A DNA stretch of 64,000 nt, from NCBI RefSeq assembly GCF_008271295.1, contig NZ_VTOY01000009.1, forward strand, positions 34,851 through 98,850, given 5' to 3'. Made by a program: the position numbers and the translations under genes. The notes under the pieces were generated by a model that had not been told where the DNA came from, ran no database searches, and saw nothing but the letters and a program-made list of their open reading frames with translations. Numbering within the stretch: position 1 is the stretch's first letter; each line of letters starts with the position of its first letter. Below are positions 1 through 7,698 of the stretch, one piece after another. This DNA comes from Pseudoselenomonas ruminis. Lineage in GTDB: Bacteria; Bacillota; Negativicutes; Selenomonadales; Selenomonadaceae.

Positions 1-14
1 TCGTGATCACACAT
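1..14 (-). CDS. Start of a gene cut by the left window edge
   Basis: Reading leftwards, an ATG at 14-12 opens a frame beginning Met-Cys-Asp-His before the window ends. A strong Shine-Dalgarno sequence (AAAGGAGGT, 29-21) lies 6 bases upstream, so this is almost certainly a real gene start. Four codons are not enough to name the product. A leader with hairpin potential lies directly upstream. Confidence 0.6.
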
Positions 15-33
15 ACCAATACCTCCTTTGGGT

Positions 34-120
34 GTCGTTTCGGCCTCCACCGATACGACCGGGAATGTCCTTGCTGGTGATACACTTCGACAGTAACCAC
101 GCCGCCACCTGTTCCCCTGT
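34..120 (-). ncRNA. Structured 5' leader, riboswitch-like, class unknown
   Basis: On the minus strand, GGGAA (116-112) can pair with TTCCC (65-61). GGTG (109-106) can pair with CACC (79-76) inside it. A second hairpin at 59-34 has arms GTCGT-TCGG and CCGA-ACGAC around an A/A mismatch, and sits 4 bases before the Shine-Dalgarno of the truncated gene. This arrangement suggests a cis-regulatory RNA. It does not match any riboswitch consensus I can recall, and no U-rich terminator is visible, so control would be at translation if it exists. Confidence 0.35.
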
Positions 121-296
121 CAAATTTCATGTTACATGATTACACACTCATCCATTCGCATGATATATTTTCGCTATATTCTTTAAATTGTCAGCAGGAA
201 ATATTCCCCCTTGCGAGAATATTGGGAGTTAGGGGTAATAGGGACTCTCATCATCCACATTTTTTGAGAGTTGTTTAAAAAGAAAGGGGAAATTTT

Positions 297-1379
297 ATGA
301 ACAAGAAGAAACTTTGCGCAGCACTGGTAGCTATGAGTTTCGTCGTAGGAACTGGCATGAGCATGAATGTCGATGCCGCCAGCCGCGCCGAAATCGCCAA
401 AATCAGTGTAAAGGAAAACGGAAGCAACTTCCAGTATTGGAATAAAGATTCCGCTTCCTTCAAGGCTCTCACAAATTACGTCAAAGACGTAACCAACAAA
501 AAGAGCAAGAATTATATTCCTGAAGAAGACCGCATTGCCGTATTCGATATGGACGGCACGCTGCTCGGCGAGCGCACGCCTTGCTATTTTGAGTGGATGA
601 TGTACCTCGAACGCGCCCTCAATGACCCCTCCTATACGCCATCCAAAGAAGACCGCGAATATGCGCTGGTAGTCAAAAAAGCGATTGAGAACCAGGCTAT
701 CCCGGAAGACATGGAAGGCAAAGAGGCAAAATCCCAGGCTTCCGTATTTGCAGGCATGACGCAGGACGAATACAATGCCTTCGTCAGGAAGTTCATGGAA
801 ACGCCAGCCGAAGGCCTGACGAACCTCAAACGCGGCGAGGAGTTCTATCTGCCAATGGCAGAAGTTGTCTCCTACCTCAAGAAGAACGATTTTGATATCT
901 GGATTGTATCCGGCTCCGACCGTGACGCTCAGCGTGTGCTGATGGAAGGCGTCCTGCCCATCAAGCGTGACCACTTCATCGGTACCGATATCATGACGCT
1001 GGCTTCCGGACAGGGCAATACGGATGGCCTCGAATACGTCTACAACAAAGAAAAAGACACGCTTGTCCGCGGACAGTTTGTCCTCAAAGACGTCAAGATG
1101 AACAAAGTATCCAACATCGCCCGTGAAATCGGCCGTCAGCCGGTTCTCGCTTTCGGCAACAGTTCCGGTGATGCTTCCATGTTCAACTACACCATCAGCA
1201 AGAACAAATACAAGGCGCTGGCCTTCTCGCTCTGCTGTGATGATCTGGAAGACGACCTCGGCAACATCAAGAAAGCCGACAAGATGAAAGCGGACTGCCA
1301 GAAGAATGGCTGGATTCCGGTATCTATGCGCGATGACTGGAAGACCATCTATGGTTACAACGTAAAAGTTGCCAAATAA
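297..1379 (+). CDS. Exported HAD-family phosphatase
   Basis: The 360-residue protein begins with a signal peptide: a basic start, a hydrophobic stretch to about residue 22, and a likely cleavage after Val-Asp-Ala near 27. The mature part is a haloacid-dehalogenase hydrolase. Motif I is FDMDGTLLG with the nucleophile Asp84 and acid/base Asp86. Motif II is IVSGSD, and motif IV is FGNSSGD. A helical cap lies between motifs I and II. The layout resembles phosphoserine or phosphorylcholine phosphatases, but the substrate cannot be read from the sequence. The ATG follows an AAAGGGGAAA ribosome site. The gene is monocistronic and ends at a strong terminator. Export points to scavenging of phosphate or a phosphorylated nutrient in the periplasm (inference). 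Confidence 0.85.
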   Translation: MNKKKLCAALVAMSFVVGTGMSMNVDAASRAEIAKISVKENGSNFQYWNKDSASFKALTNYVKDVTNKKSKNYIPEEDRIAVFDMDGTLLGERTPCYFEWMMYLERALNDPSYTPSKEDREYALVVKKAIENQAIPEDMEGKEAKSQASVFAGMTQDEYNAFVRKFMETPAEGLTNLKRGEEFYLPMAEVVSYLKKNDFDIWIVSGSDRDAQRVLMEGVLPIKRDHFIGTDIMTLASGQGNTDGLEYVYNKEKDTLVRGQFVLKDVKMNKVSNIAREIGRQPVLAFGNSSGDASMFNYTISKNKYKALAFSLCCDDLEDDLGNIKKADKMKADCQKNGWIPVSMRDDWKTIYGYNVKVAK

Positions 1380-1391
1380 ATAACGTACACG

Positions 1392-1436
1392 AAAAGGCCA
1401 CGGCCCTGCGAATACCTCGCAGGGCCGTGGCCTTTA
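1392..1436. terminator. Bidirectional terminator between converging genes
   Basis: A hairpin with arms of about 19 bp (AAAGGCCACGGCCCTGCGA and its complement) around a 5-base loop lies between the HAD phosphatase and the LysM gene. Short A and T runs on both sides allow it to work for both strands. Confidence 0.9.
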
Positions 1437-1452
1437 TCTTCCCAAATCCTTT

Positions 1453-1740
1453 TTATTTAAGTTTTTCCCAGTAATTGATCCGCAGGGTATCCCCCGTGCG
1501 AATATCCCGTTTCAGCAACCATTCATTGAGTTCGCGGATGCCATCGATGAATTCGTGAATCTCCCGCGCCCCATAGGTATTTTTCTTCATATATTCCCGG
1601 GCGATGCTCTCAAGCGTATCGCCACTCTTAACCGTAACAGTCACTTCTACGAGATTCCAGTTTTTCCCGGCTGCTTCGGCGTTCATTCCCCCAAGGCTAA
1701 TGAACAAGACAGCCATCGCTACGATAAATGCCTTCTTCAT
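1453..1740 (-). CDS. Small exported LysM-domain protein
   Basis: The 95-residue protein has a signal peptide (MKKAFIVAMAVLF, cleavage after Ala-Glu-Ala). It is followed by one LysM-like module recognised by the TVKSGDTLESIAREYM stretch and a later RTGDTLRI. LysM domains bind N-acetylglucosamine polymers such as peptidoglycan, so a periplasmic wall-associated role is likely. The frame extends upstream to a TTG, but the GGAGG ribosome site lies inside that extension. The ATG at 1740 is therefore the better start. No catalytic domain is attached and no partner gene is evident. Confidence 0.75.
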   Translation of the reverse strand: MKKAFIVAMAVLFISLGGMNAEAAGKNWNLVEVTVTVKSGDTLESIAREYMKKNTYGAREIHEFIDGIRELNEWLLKRDIRTGDTLRINYWEKLK

Positions 1741-1842
1741 TTTTGGTTCCTCCAATCGAACATCTATACCTCTATACCATTAGTATAAATGTTCTTTCGA
1801 AGAAAATCAAGTATTTTGTCAGAATAATCTGTTGATTATTTC

Positions 1843-3687
1843 CTATTGCGCTGCCTTGGCCGACAGCGTCCGCTCCATGCACTCGCGAATGATGCGGGCA
1901 TAGGCAGCACAACCGTCATCGTTCGGATGGATTCCATCCCGCGACAGCCATTCCGGATGCTTGGACACTTCCGAGTACCAGTCAACAATCGTGACATTCG
2001 AATGCGTGGCAGCCACCTTTCGCAGGTATTCATTGTTCGTATCCTGCCAGGTAAGACTCGGCCCGTAAATGTTGACCCAGAAAATCTTGCGTTCCGAGCC
2101 CAAAATCTTTAACAATTCCCGCGTCTGCGCTTCATAGCGTTCCTGTCCGGCAATCGGGCCATTTGTCCCGAGCGCAACGACAACAACCTTTCCCAGCCGT
2201 CCCTGCGCGGCCAAACTCTGTGCAACAGGAATGCCGCCGCCCACATAACGGGACACTTCACCATCTACGATTGCTCCAGGCAAAACCTTGCGCACATCGC
2301 CCGACGCGCCGAGCAGCACCGAGTCACCAATGCAGGCAACTCCCGTTAATTGCTGTGCCACCAGTTTTTCCTGATTCTCCTGCTGTTTTTTCGCCAGCTC
2401 AGCAGCCTCGGCGGCAGCACGGGCATTAGCCTCTTCCTGCGCCGCCTTCTGGGCTTCAAGCTTTGCCTTGAGCTCCGACGTCTTCTGGTCCGACGACGTA
2501 ACAATCCCGTAACTGCCATAGCCCATAAGCGCCACGCCCGGCATCGTGACAATCAGAAAGAATACGCACTGGGCGACGATAAACGAGCTGCCAATAGCCG
2601 GTTTTTTCCGCTGCAGCAAAAAGTCTACCATGGCATCCGACCAGATGGTCAGCAAAACGATGGCGAGAAGTTCCAACGCCCAATACTCCGGCCATTTGGT
2701 CCAGCCCATGCGGTTGAACAAAAAGATTACCGGATACTGCCAAAGGAAAATGCCATAGCTGCGGCGGCCAATCCAGCCTAGCAGCGGGTTATCCAGTCCG
2801 CGGCCAAGTTCCAGACGATTGTCGGCCACCAAATGAATCAGCCAGCAGAACAGCAGCGTCATCACCAGCATTCCCCACTGGTAGGTCGAAGCGGCCTGTC
2901 CATCCATGACCGCAAACGCCGTAAACGTCACTGTGAGAATCCCAGCAAAGGCCAAATACTTCAACCAGCTGTAACTGTCCGAGCCAAACCGCAAGCCTGC
3001 CGGTTTCTTCGCGCCACGCCAAAAGCCCAGCGCCGACCCCAGCAACAGCGCATAGACGCGCGTGTCGGTTCCATAATACAGGCGCGTAACGTCCATATCC
3101 GGTTTATACGCCAGCGGCATGACAGTGGCCGCCGCCAAGCCCAGCAGCGCAAAAAACACCGCACCGCTCCGCTTGCCAAAGATGCTTGCCCAAAGGGTAT
3201 AGATAAAGAACAGGACCGGCCAAATCAGATAATACTGCAGCTCAATCCCCAAAAACCAAAGATGCGTAAACGGCGACGCATTGGCCATCCGCGTAAAGTA
3301 ATCCGCATTCTGCTCAATCTGCCACCAGTTGTTATACCCCCAAAGTACCGATTCAGCCTCGGGACGAATGGCCGCAATGACATCCGGCACCAGAAAATGA
3401 AACGCCCCAATCGTCGTGAGCATCATAATCAAAAGCGCCGGATAAATGCGCTTAATGCGCTTTCCGTAATAACGGAACACGCCAAACGAACCACTCTCCC
3501 AGCTTTTTACGCTTGTGAACGCCAGCAAAAAACCAGTCAGTACGAAGAAAAGCGAAACGCCCAAATAGCCGCCCTTAATCGTATCCGGAAACATATGAAA
3601 AAGCGTGACCCCAACAATAGCCAACGCGCGAAGTGCATCCAATCCCGCGATACGGTTCTGTCTGCCAATGCTTTGAAAAACTTTCAT
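1843..3687 (-). CDS. Membrane acyltransferase with C-terminal SGNH domain (OatA-like)
   Basis: The 614-residue protein has an N-terminal acyltransferase-3 domain of about ten membrane segments, including LRALAIVGVTLFH and the GGYLGVSLFFVLTG signature. A charged Ala/Glu/Lys-rich linker lies at about residues 395-440. The extracytoplasmic SGNH hydrolase domain has GDSVLLGA with the nucleophilic Ser, GTNG, and a DGIHPND motif supplying Asp and His. This two-domain layout is that of OatA-type peptidoglycan O-acetyltransferases and some lipopolysaccharide O-acetylases. In a diderm Firmicute either polymer could be the target. The Shine-Dalgarno is AGGAGT. The gene stands alone, with a terminator far downstream next to the LysM gene. 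Confidence 0.85.
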   Translation of the reverse strand: MKVFQSIGRQNRIAGLDALRALAIVGVTLFHMFPDTIKGGYLGVSLFFVLTGFLLAFTSVKSWESGSFGVFRYYGKRIKRIYPALLIMMLTTIGAFHFLVPDVIAAIRPEAESVLWGYNNWWQIEQNADYFTRMANASPFTHLWFLGIELQYYLIWPVLFFIYTLWASIFGKRSGAVFFALLGLAAATVMPLAYKPDMDVTRLYYGTDTRVYALLLGSALGFWRGAKKPAGLRFGSDSYSWLKYLAFAGILTVTFTAFAVMDGQAASTYQWGMLVMTLLFCWLIHLVADNRLELGRGLDNPLLGWIGRRSYGIFLWQYPVIFLFNRMGWTKWPEYWALELLAIVLLTIWSDAMVDFLLQRKKPAIGSSFIVAQCVFFLIVTMPGVALMGYGSYGIVTSSDQKTSELKAKLEAQKAAQEEANARAAAEAAELAKKQQENQEKLVAQQLTGVACIGDSVLLGASGDVRKVLPGAIVDGEVSRYVGGGIPVAQSLAAQGRLGKVVVVALGTNGPIAGQERYEAQTRELLKILGSERKIFWVNIYGPSLTWQDTNNEYLRKVAATHSNVTIVDWYSEVSKHPEWLSRDGIHPNDDGCAAYARIIRECMERTLSAKAAQ

Positions 3688-3764
3688 TCGATAAACACTA
3701 CTCCTAAAACTTCAAGCTCCTAAACTTACCTTACGCATTATAGCATAACTTAATAAGAACGAAA

Positions 3765-3802
3765 AGAACACCTCCTGGGAAATTATTCCCAAGAGGTGTT
3801 CT
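3765..3802. terminator. Terminator for the gene at 3806-4177
   Basis: A hairpin with arms GAACACCTC-TGGGAA and TTCCCA-GAGGTGTTC around a short AT loop follows directly after the stop codon of the minus-strand gene. It is also placed to insulate the acyltransferase gene's 5' region. Confidence 0.8.
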
Positions 3803-3805
3803 CCT

Positions 3806-4177
3806 TCAAAGCCATTGTTCACTTACCGTCCAATCTACCGGCTTCGGTACAATATCATCCGAATGCAGGGGAAGCTCCAACGGTCTTAAATCTGCCGCCC
3901 GGGGTCTCCAGCGGCAGCGCCGTTCGGATTCACCGCTCTCCTTATCCGGTGCACTGATGCAGGACAGCTGACAGCTTCCCAGATCACGGATCCACCCGTC
4001 AATCTGGTCTGCAATGACAGCCAGCTGCGCCTCGGAAAACGCCGCATGTTTACGGCGAATGATTCCATTGCCGATTGCATCGAGCTCCACGCGCCCCGAC
4101 ACATCCTGCCAGGACGGTCCAAACGCATAAAGCTCATTTTCCCCCAAAGGCCCTATCCGCTCAATCCAAACCCGCAT
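3806..4177 (-). CDS. Hypothetical protein, 123 residues
   Basis: I do not recognise this family. The start at 4177 is chosen because an AAAGGGG site lies 8 bases upstream; the frame could extend 11 codons further without a better site. The protein is soluble in appearance: an Arg/Glu-rich N-terminus (MRVWIERIGPLGENELYAFG), a central helix-like stretch (EAQLAVIADQIDGWIRDLG), and an Arg- and Pro-rich C-terminus. There are two nearby Cys but no clear metal motif. It lies 80 bases downstream of the radical SAM gene on the same strand and may share its transcript. Confidence 0.6.
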   Translation of the reverse strand: MRVWIERIGPLGENELYAFGPSWQDVSGRVELDAIGNGIIRRKHAAFSEAQLAVIADQIDGWIRDLGSCQLSCISAPDKESGESERRCRWRPRAADLRPLELPLHSDDIVPKPVDWTVSEQWL

Positions 4178-4258
4178 AATATCGCCCCTTTCACAATCCC
4201 AAGTGAACACCCACTCTTTTATACTGTGGTATTAGACATTTAAGGGGTAATATCCTGC

Positions 4259-5266
4259 TTAGTCGGACAAAAACTTTCGCACTGCCGGGCCATTGAGGTA
4301 CTTACAAAGCCGTCCCTGATACTGGCCATTTGCCGCCATCGTGGCGGTGATGTTGTCGCGAATCTTCCACCAGCCCGTATGCCAATTGGAAAACAGCGTG
4401 TTCGTCTCGGGCGCCCGGCCAATGATGCGCTGCAAGACGATGTCAGGGGCCAGATGCTCAAGGAACGTGATGACGCGCGCCTCGTATTCCTCGCGCGAGA
4501 CAAGTGTGAGCTCCCCTGCCTCATACTGGCGCGCCATCTCCGTGCCCTTGACGATGTAGAGCGCATGGAGCTTGACCTGATCGACGCCGAGCGCTGAGAG
4601 CACCTTGGCATCCTCGATGACATCGGTCCTATCATCCCAGGGAAGGTTCAGGATAAGGTGCGCACACGACTGCAGGCCATGTGCCTTGATGCGCAAAACC
4701 GCATCGAGAAACTCGCCGAGCGTATGACCGCGGTTGATTTTCTGCAGCGAACGGTAGTTAACGCTCTGCAGGCCAAGTTCCACGCAGATGTCAATGCCGA
4801 GCTTATCTGCTTCCTCGCGCAGCATCTCCAGATACTCATCGCTCACACAGTCAGGCCGCGTGGCAATGTAAATCGCCACGATATCCTCGCCAGCACCAGC
4901 CTCCTGCACCCAGCCCCGCAATGTTTCCAGCGGCGCATACGTATTGCTGAAGTTCTGGAAATACGGGATAAATTTCTTGGCCTTGTACTTTGGAATGATA
5001 TGGGCCTTGTTCGCCGCAAGCTGCGCCGTAATTGTCATATCAGCTGGCAGATTCTCATAGCCTGCGCCAATCGAACCGCAAAACGTGCAGCCAGCCCCGC
5101 CATTGCCACATTCGCCAATGCGATTAGGTGATGTCAAATTACTGGTGGTAATACTTCCATCCCTGTTCGGGCACGTAACCGGCAAAGCCACCGGCAGCTT
5201 ATAAACCTTCTCCCCATAACGTTCCTTTAAATAATCCGAAAAAGTCCGATATATATCATGTTCCAT
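4259..5266 (-). CDS. Radical SAM protein, TIGR01212 / YtqA-YhcC family
   Basis: The 335-residue protein carries the family signature TCPNRDG near residue 32, followed by the cluster cysteines in CTFC (Cys60 and Cys63). In other family members, from memory, the first Cys and the CxxC are separated by a short Gly-rich loop. Here that loop is longer (about residues 40-58) and contains an extra Cys53. Downstream are the typical ICVELGLQS and LILNLPWD strands of the SAM barrel. The biochemical role of the family is not firmly established to my knowledge. The start is supported by a GGGGGATAGGAT site just before the ATG. A GNAT gene lies upstream on the same strand. Confidence 0.85.
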   Translation of the reverse strand: MEHDIYRTFSDYLKERYGEKVYKLPVALPVTCPNRDGSITTSNLTSPNRIGECGNGGAGCTFCGSIGAGYENLPADMTITAQLAANKAHIIPKYKAKKFIPYFQNFSNTYAPLETLRGWVQEAGAGEDIVAIYIATRPDCVSDEYLEMLREEADKLGIDICVELGLQSVNYRSLQKINRGHTLGEFLDAVLRIKAHGLQSCAHLILNLPWDDRTDVIEDAKVLSALGVDQVKLHALYIVKGTEMARQYEAGELTLVSREEYEARVITFLEHLAPDIVLQRIIGRAPETNTLFSNWHTGWWKIRDNITATMAANGQYQGRLCKYLNGPAVRKFLSD

Positions 5267-5296
5267 ATCCTATCCCCCAGCGAATGATTTCCGTAC

Positions 5297-5752
5297 TCAT
5301 GCTGCCGTTGTCAGCGCTTTTAAAAACAACAGTACCTTTCCATCTTTTTGATTCCTATAAACATACCCGTCCGTTTCAAACTGCAATTTTTCATGCAGCC
5401 GGATGCTCGCAACATTGTCCGCCCTTACCTGGTCTTGAACAATGGCGAACCCTTTTTCTCGCACGCATTCCTCCAGCTGTGTCAAAGCCTTAAACGCATA
5501 GCCTTTTTTTCGTTCGCCTTCCCATACGTCAACACCGAAGGAAACAACGCTTTTGCTATGTTCAAACCACGAGCAGAACCCCACGATTTCATCGTCATGC
5601 ACAATGGCCAGCATCGCAAACCGCCTGCCACAATGTGTTTTCTCGTTCCATTCGCGAATCAGCTGCTCAATTTCTGCCCGCGCTTTCGCAGGATATCGTT
5701 TTTCCTGAACAGCTGCCGCATCACGCAACGTAAAGTGCCTTAAAGCTATCAT
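5297..5752 (-). CDS. GNAT-family N-acetyltransferase
   Basis: The 151-residue protein shows the RimJ/RimL-like acetyltransferase fold. It has an N-terminal IALRHFTLRD strand, and a VVSFGVDVWEGERKKGYAFKALTQL stretch containing the acetyl-CoA-binding R/K-x-x-G-Y/A turn. VRADNVASIRLHEKLQFETDGYVYR is the usual end of the fold. The substrate cannot be predicted. The start at 5752 follows a GGTGAG site; the upstream GTG codons lie inside that site. It sits 30 bases upstream of the radical SAM gene. Confidence 0.8.
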   Translation of the reverse strand: MIALRHFTLRDAAAVQEKRYPAKARAEIEQLIREWNEKTHCGRRFAMLAIVHDDEIVGFCSWFEHSKSVVSFGVDVWEGERKKGYAFKALTQLEECVREKGFAIVQDQVRADNVASIRLHEKLQFETDGYVYRNQKDGKVLLFLKALTTAA

Positions 5753-5792
5753 ATATCTCACCACTAATTTATCTTTTTACAATCCAAACCAA

Positions 5793-7580
5793 TCACTTCT
5801 TCGCCATACCATCGAGGTCTAGGCTTATCGTTTGATCTACCGGCTCTGCCGCCGTGTAGTCGAATAATACCGCCGTCCGTTGACTGGTCAATGTCTTGTC
5901 TTCTGCCTCCATTACATTGTAGGCAAAGATTTCGATATGGTACTTCTTGTTGACATCCCGCCAGTTGGTAAATTCATAGCCAGGCAAGTACTCGCGCACG
6001 CGGCTCGGGGCGCCTTTCCAGAAATCGGCCGTGATGTCCTGATAGTTTTGCCGGTTCCAGTCTAGATTTTCGGGGCGGATGCGGCCGCCGTCGGCCAGCA
6101 GGGCATCATAGCGCAGGAGATTGTCTAGTAGTTTCCTATCGAGCGCATAGGCCTGGCTCGCAAAGTCGCGCAGATAGCCGTAGAGATTTTTCGTACTATG
6201 GCCGATTTTATGGAAACCTTTTTCCTCCCACCAGTCAGTGAATTTCTGCCAGAACGCAAACGCATCGCCGTCCTCCTGCTCGCGGATGATATAATTGGCC
6301 GTCTTGCGGCAGCGGCCTGCATTATAGTAGAGCTCAAAAACCATCTCAAAGCTGTGGAACCAGCGGATTTCGCCATAGCTCAGCGCATCGGTCACGAGCA
6401 CTTCGTAGGGCGCCATCGGCATGTACTGATAGCCATAGGGCGTTACGAGATTCATCATCGCCGCGCCCTTGAGGAATTTCAAAAAGCCCAGCTGCAGCAT
6501 ATCGGTCTGCAGTTCGTAGACATCGTTAAACGAGCGCTGGAACGACGCCATTCCTTCCCTGGGCAGACCGATGATGAGGTCGACATGCAGATGCATATTG
6601 TGAAAGCTCATGATGCGGTTGATATGCGCCTTGATGTCCGCCCAGTGATTGACGCGCGAGACGGCCTTCAGCACCTGCTCATTCGTCGACTGGATGCCGA
6701 TTTCCAGCTGCACGCGTCCCTTGGGCAATTGTCCAAGCACCGTCAGCACTTCCTCGTCGAGGTAATCGATGGCGACCTCGAAATGAAAATTCGTGCGGCA
6801 CGAATCCGGCAGGGCCAGCAAATATTTCAAAATCGGCAGGAAATGGCTCTTCTTCGCATTGAAGGTGCGGTCGACAAACTTGACCTGCCGCACATCATGG
6901 CGCACGAAAAAGTCGAGCTCGGCAAAAACGCGTTCCAATGGCAAGTAGCGCACGCCCGCCGTCGCACAGGACAGGCAGTAGGCACACGAAAACGGACAGC
7001 CGCGCGACGTCTCATAGTAGAGAATGCGCTCGCAGATATCGGCCATCTCGTCCTCACGATAGGCAAAGGGCACAGCGGCAAGATCTGCCACCGTCACATC
7101 ATGGCCCTCATGGACGGTACCATCGGCGCCGCGCCAGGCGATGCCGCGGATTTCTGACTGGTCAAGCAGGGCATTGACTTTTGACCGGTCAAATTGACAA
7201 GTCAAAAGCTGACTTGTCAATTGGCGGATTGACTCCTCGCCCTCGCCGCGCAGCACATAGTCGACCATTGGGAAATCGCGCATAAAATCCGCCGTGCCAT
7301 AGGATACCTCGGGCCCGCCGCAGATGATGACCGTATCGGGAAGCGCCGCCGGCAGCAGGCGCAGCAGCCGCTTTACGACCTCGATATTCCAGATATAGCA
7401 CGAAATGCCAAGGACTTTCGGCTGCTGCTCATAGATTTCGCCGAGCATATCCAAAAGCTGATGATTGATGGTGAGTTCCAAAATCCGCGAGCCAGGCACG
7501 GCCTCGCGCAAATAGCGAATAGCCAGCGACGTATGGGAATACTTGGCATTGATGCCCAGCCATAAAATATCTTCTGTCAA
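5793..7580 (-). CDS. B12-binding-domain radical SAM protein (DUF4080 type)
   Basis: The 595-residue protein has an N-terminal cobalamin-binding-like Rossmann domain (about 1-120, with IICGGPEVS and RGEGE). A radical SAM core follows with Cys195, Cys199 and Cys202 in RGCPFSCAYC, and then a long C-terminal region of the DUF4080 kind. Proteins of this layout are probable methyltransferases or other radical enzymes; no substrate can be assigned. It starts at TTG behind AAGGAG. Residues 121-143, between the two domains, are encoded by a 67-bp run of TGACNNGTCA palindromes (see repeats), which looks like an in-frame insertion in a linker. It is divergent from pepF. Confidence 0.85.
   Translation of the reverse strand: MTEDILWLGINAKYSHTSLAIRYLREAVPGSRILELTINHQLLDMLGEIYEQQPKVLGISCYIWNIEVVKRLLRLLPAALPDTVIICGGPEVSYGTADFMRDFPMVDYVLRGEGEESIRQLTSQLLTCQFDRSKVNALLDQSEIRGIAWRGADGTVHEGHDVTVADLAAVPFAYREDEMADICERILYYETSRGCPFSCAYCLSCATAGVRYLPLERVFAELDFFVRHDVRQVKFVDRTFNAKKSHFLPILKYLLALPDSCRTNFHFEVAIDYLDEEVLTVLGQLPKGRVQLEIGIQSTNEQVLKAVSRVNHWADIKAHINRIMSFHNMHLHVDLIIGLPREGMASFQRSFNDVYELQTDMLQLGFLKFLKGAAMMNLVTPYGYQYMPMAPYEVLVTDALSYGEIRWFHSFEMVFELYYNAGRCRKTANYIIREQEDGDAFAFWQKFTDWWEEKGFHKIGHSTKNLYGYLRDFASQAYALDRKLLDNLLRYDALLADGGRIRPENLDWNRQNYQDITADFWKGAPSRVREYLPGYEFTNWRDVNKKYHIEIFAYNVMEAEDKTLTSQRTAVLFDYTAAEPVDQTISLDLDGMAKK
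7154..7220. repeat. Cluster of four TGACNNGTCA palindromes inside a gene
   Basis: Palindromes start at 7155 (TGACTGGTCA), 7182 (TGACCGGTCA), 7195 (TGACAAGTCA) and 7210 (TGACTTGTCA), mostly extended to TTGAC..GTCAA. They lie in frame within the B12-radical SAM gene, encoding the linker between its first two domains. The same motif recurs elsewhere in the window, in coding and non-coding DNA. Confidence 0.7.
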
Positions 7581-7630
7581 TTGTCTTCTCCTTACTGATA
7601 CACCGTATATAACCTACTTATTCTACCACA

Positions 7631-7659
7631 TTACGGTTGCGTGTGGTATGTGTTATAAT
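7631..7659 (+). promoter_or_regulatory. Extended -10 promoter for pepF
   Basis: TATAAT at 7654-7659 is preceded by TG at 7651 (extended -10). A weak -35 (TTACGG, 7631-7636) lies 17 bases upstream. It directs transcription into pepF, whose ATG is 40 bases downstream. Confidence 0.7.
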
Positions 7660-7698
7660 AATATAGTTGAGAACATTTCTAAGCGAAAGGACGATACT

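Noticed and set aside
183..974. Long minus-strand open frame opposite the HAD phosphatase gene
   Set aside because: It is a mirror of a GC-rich real gene; the sense frame has a signal peptide, motifs and a ribosome site.
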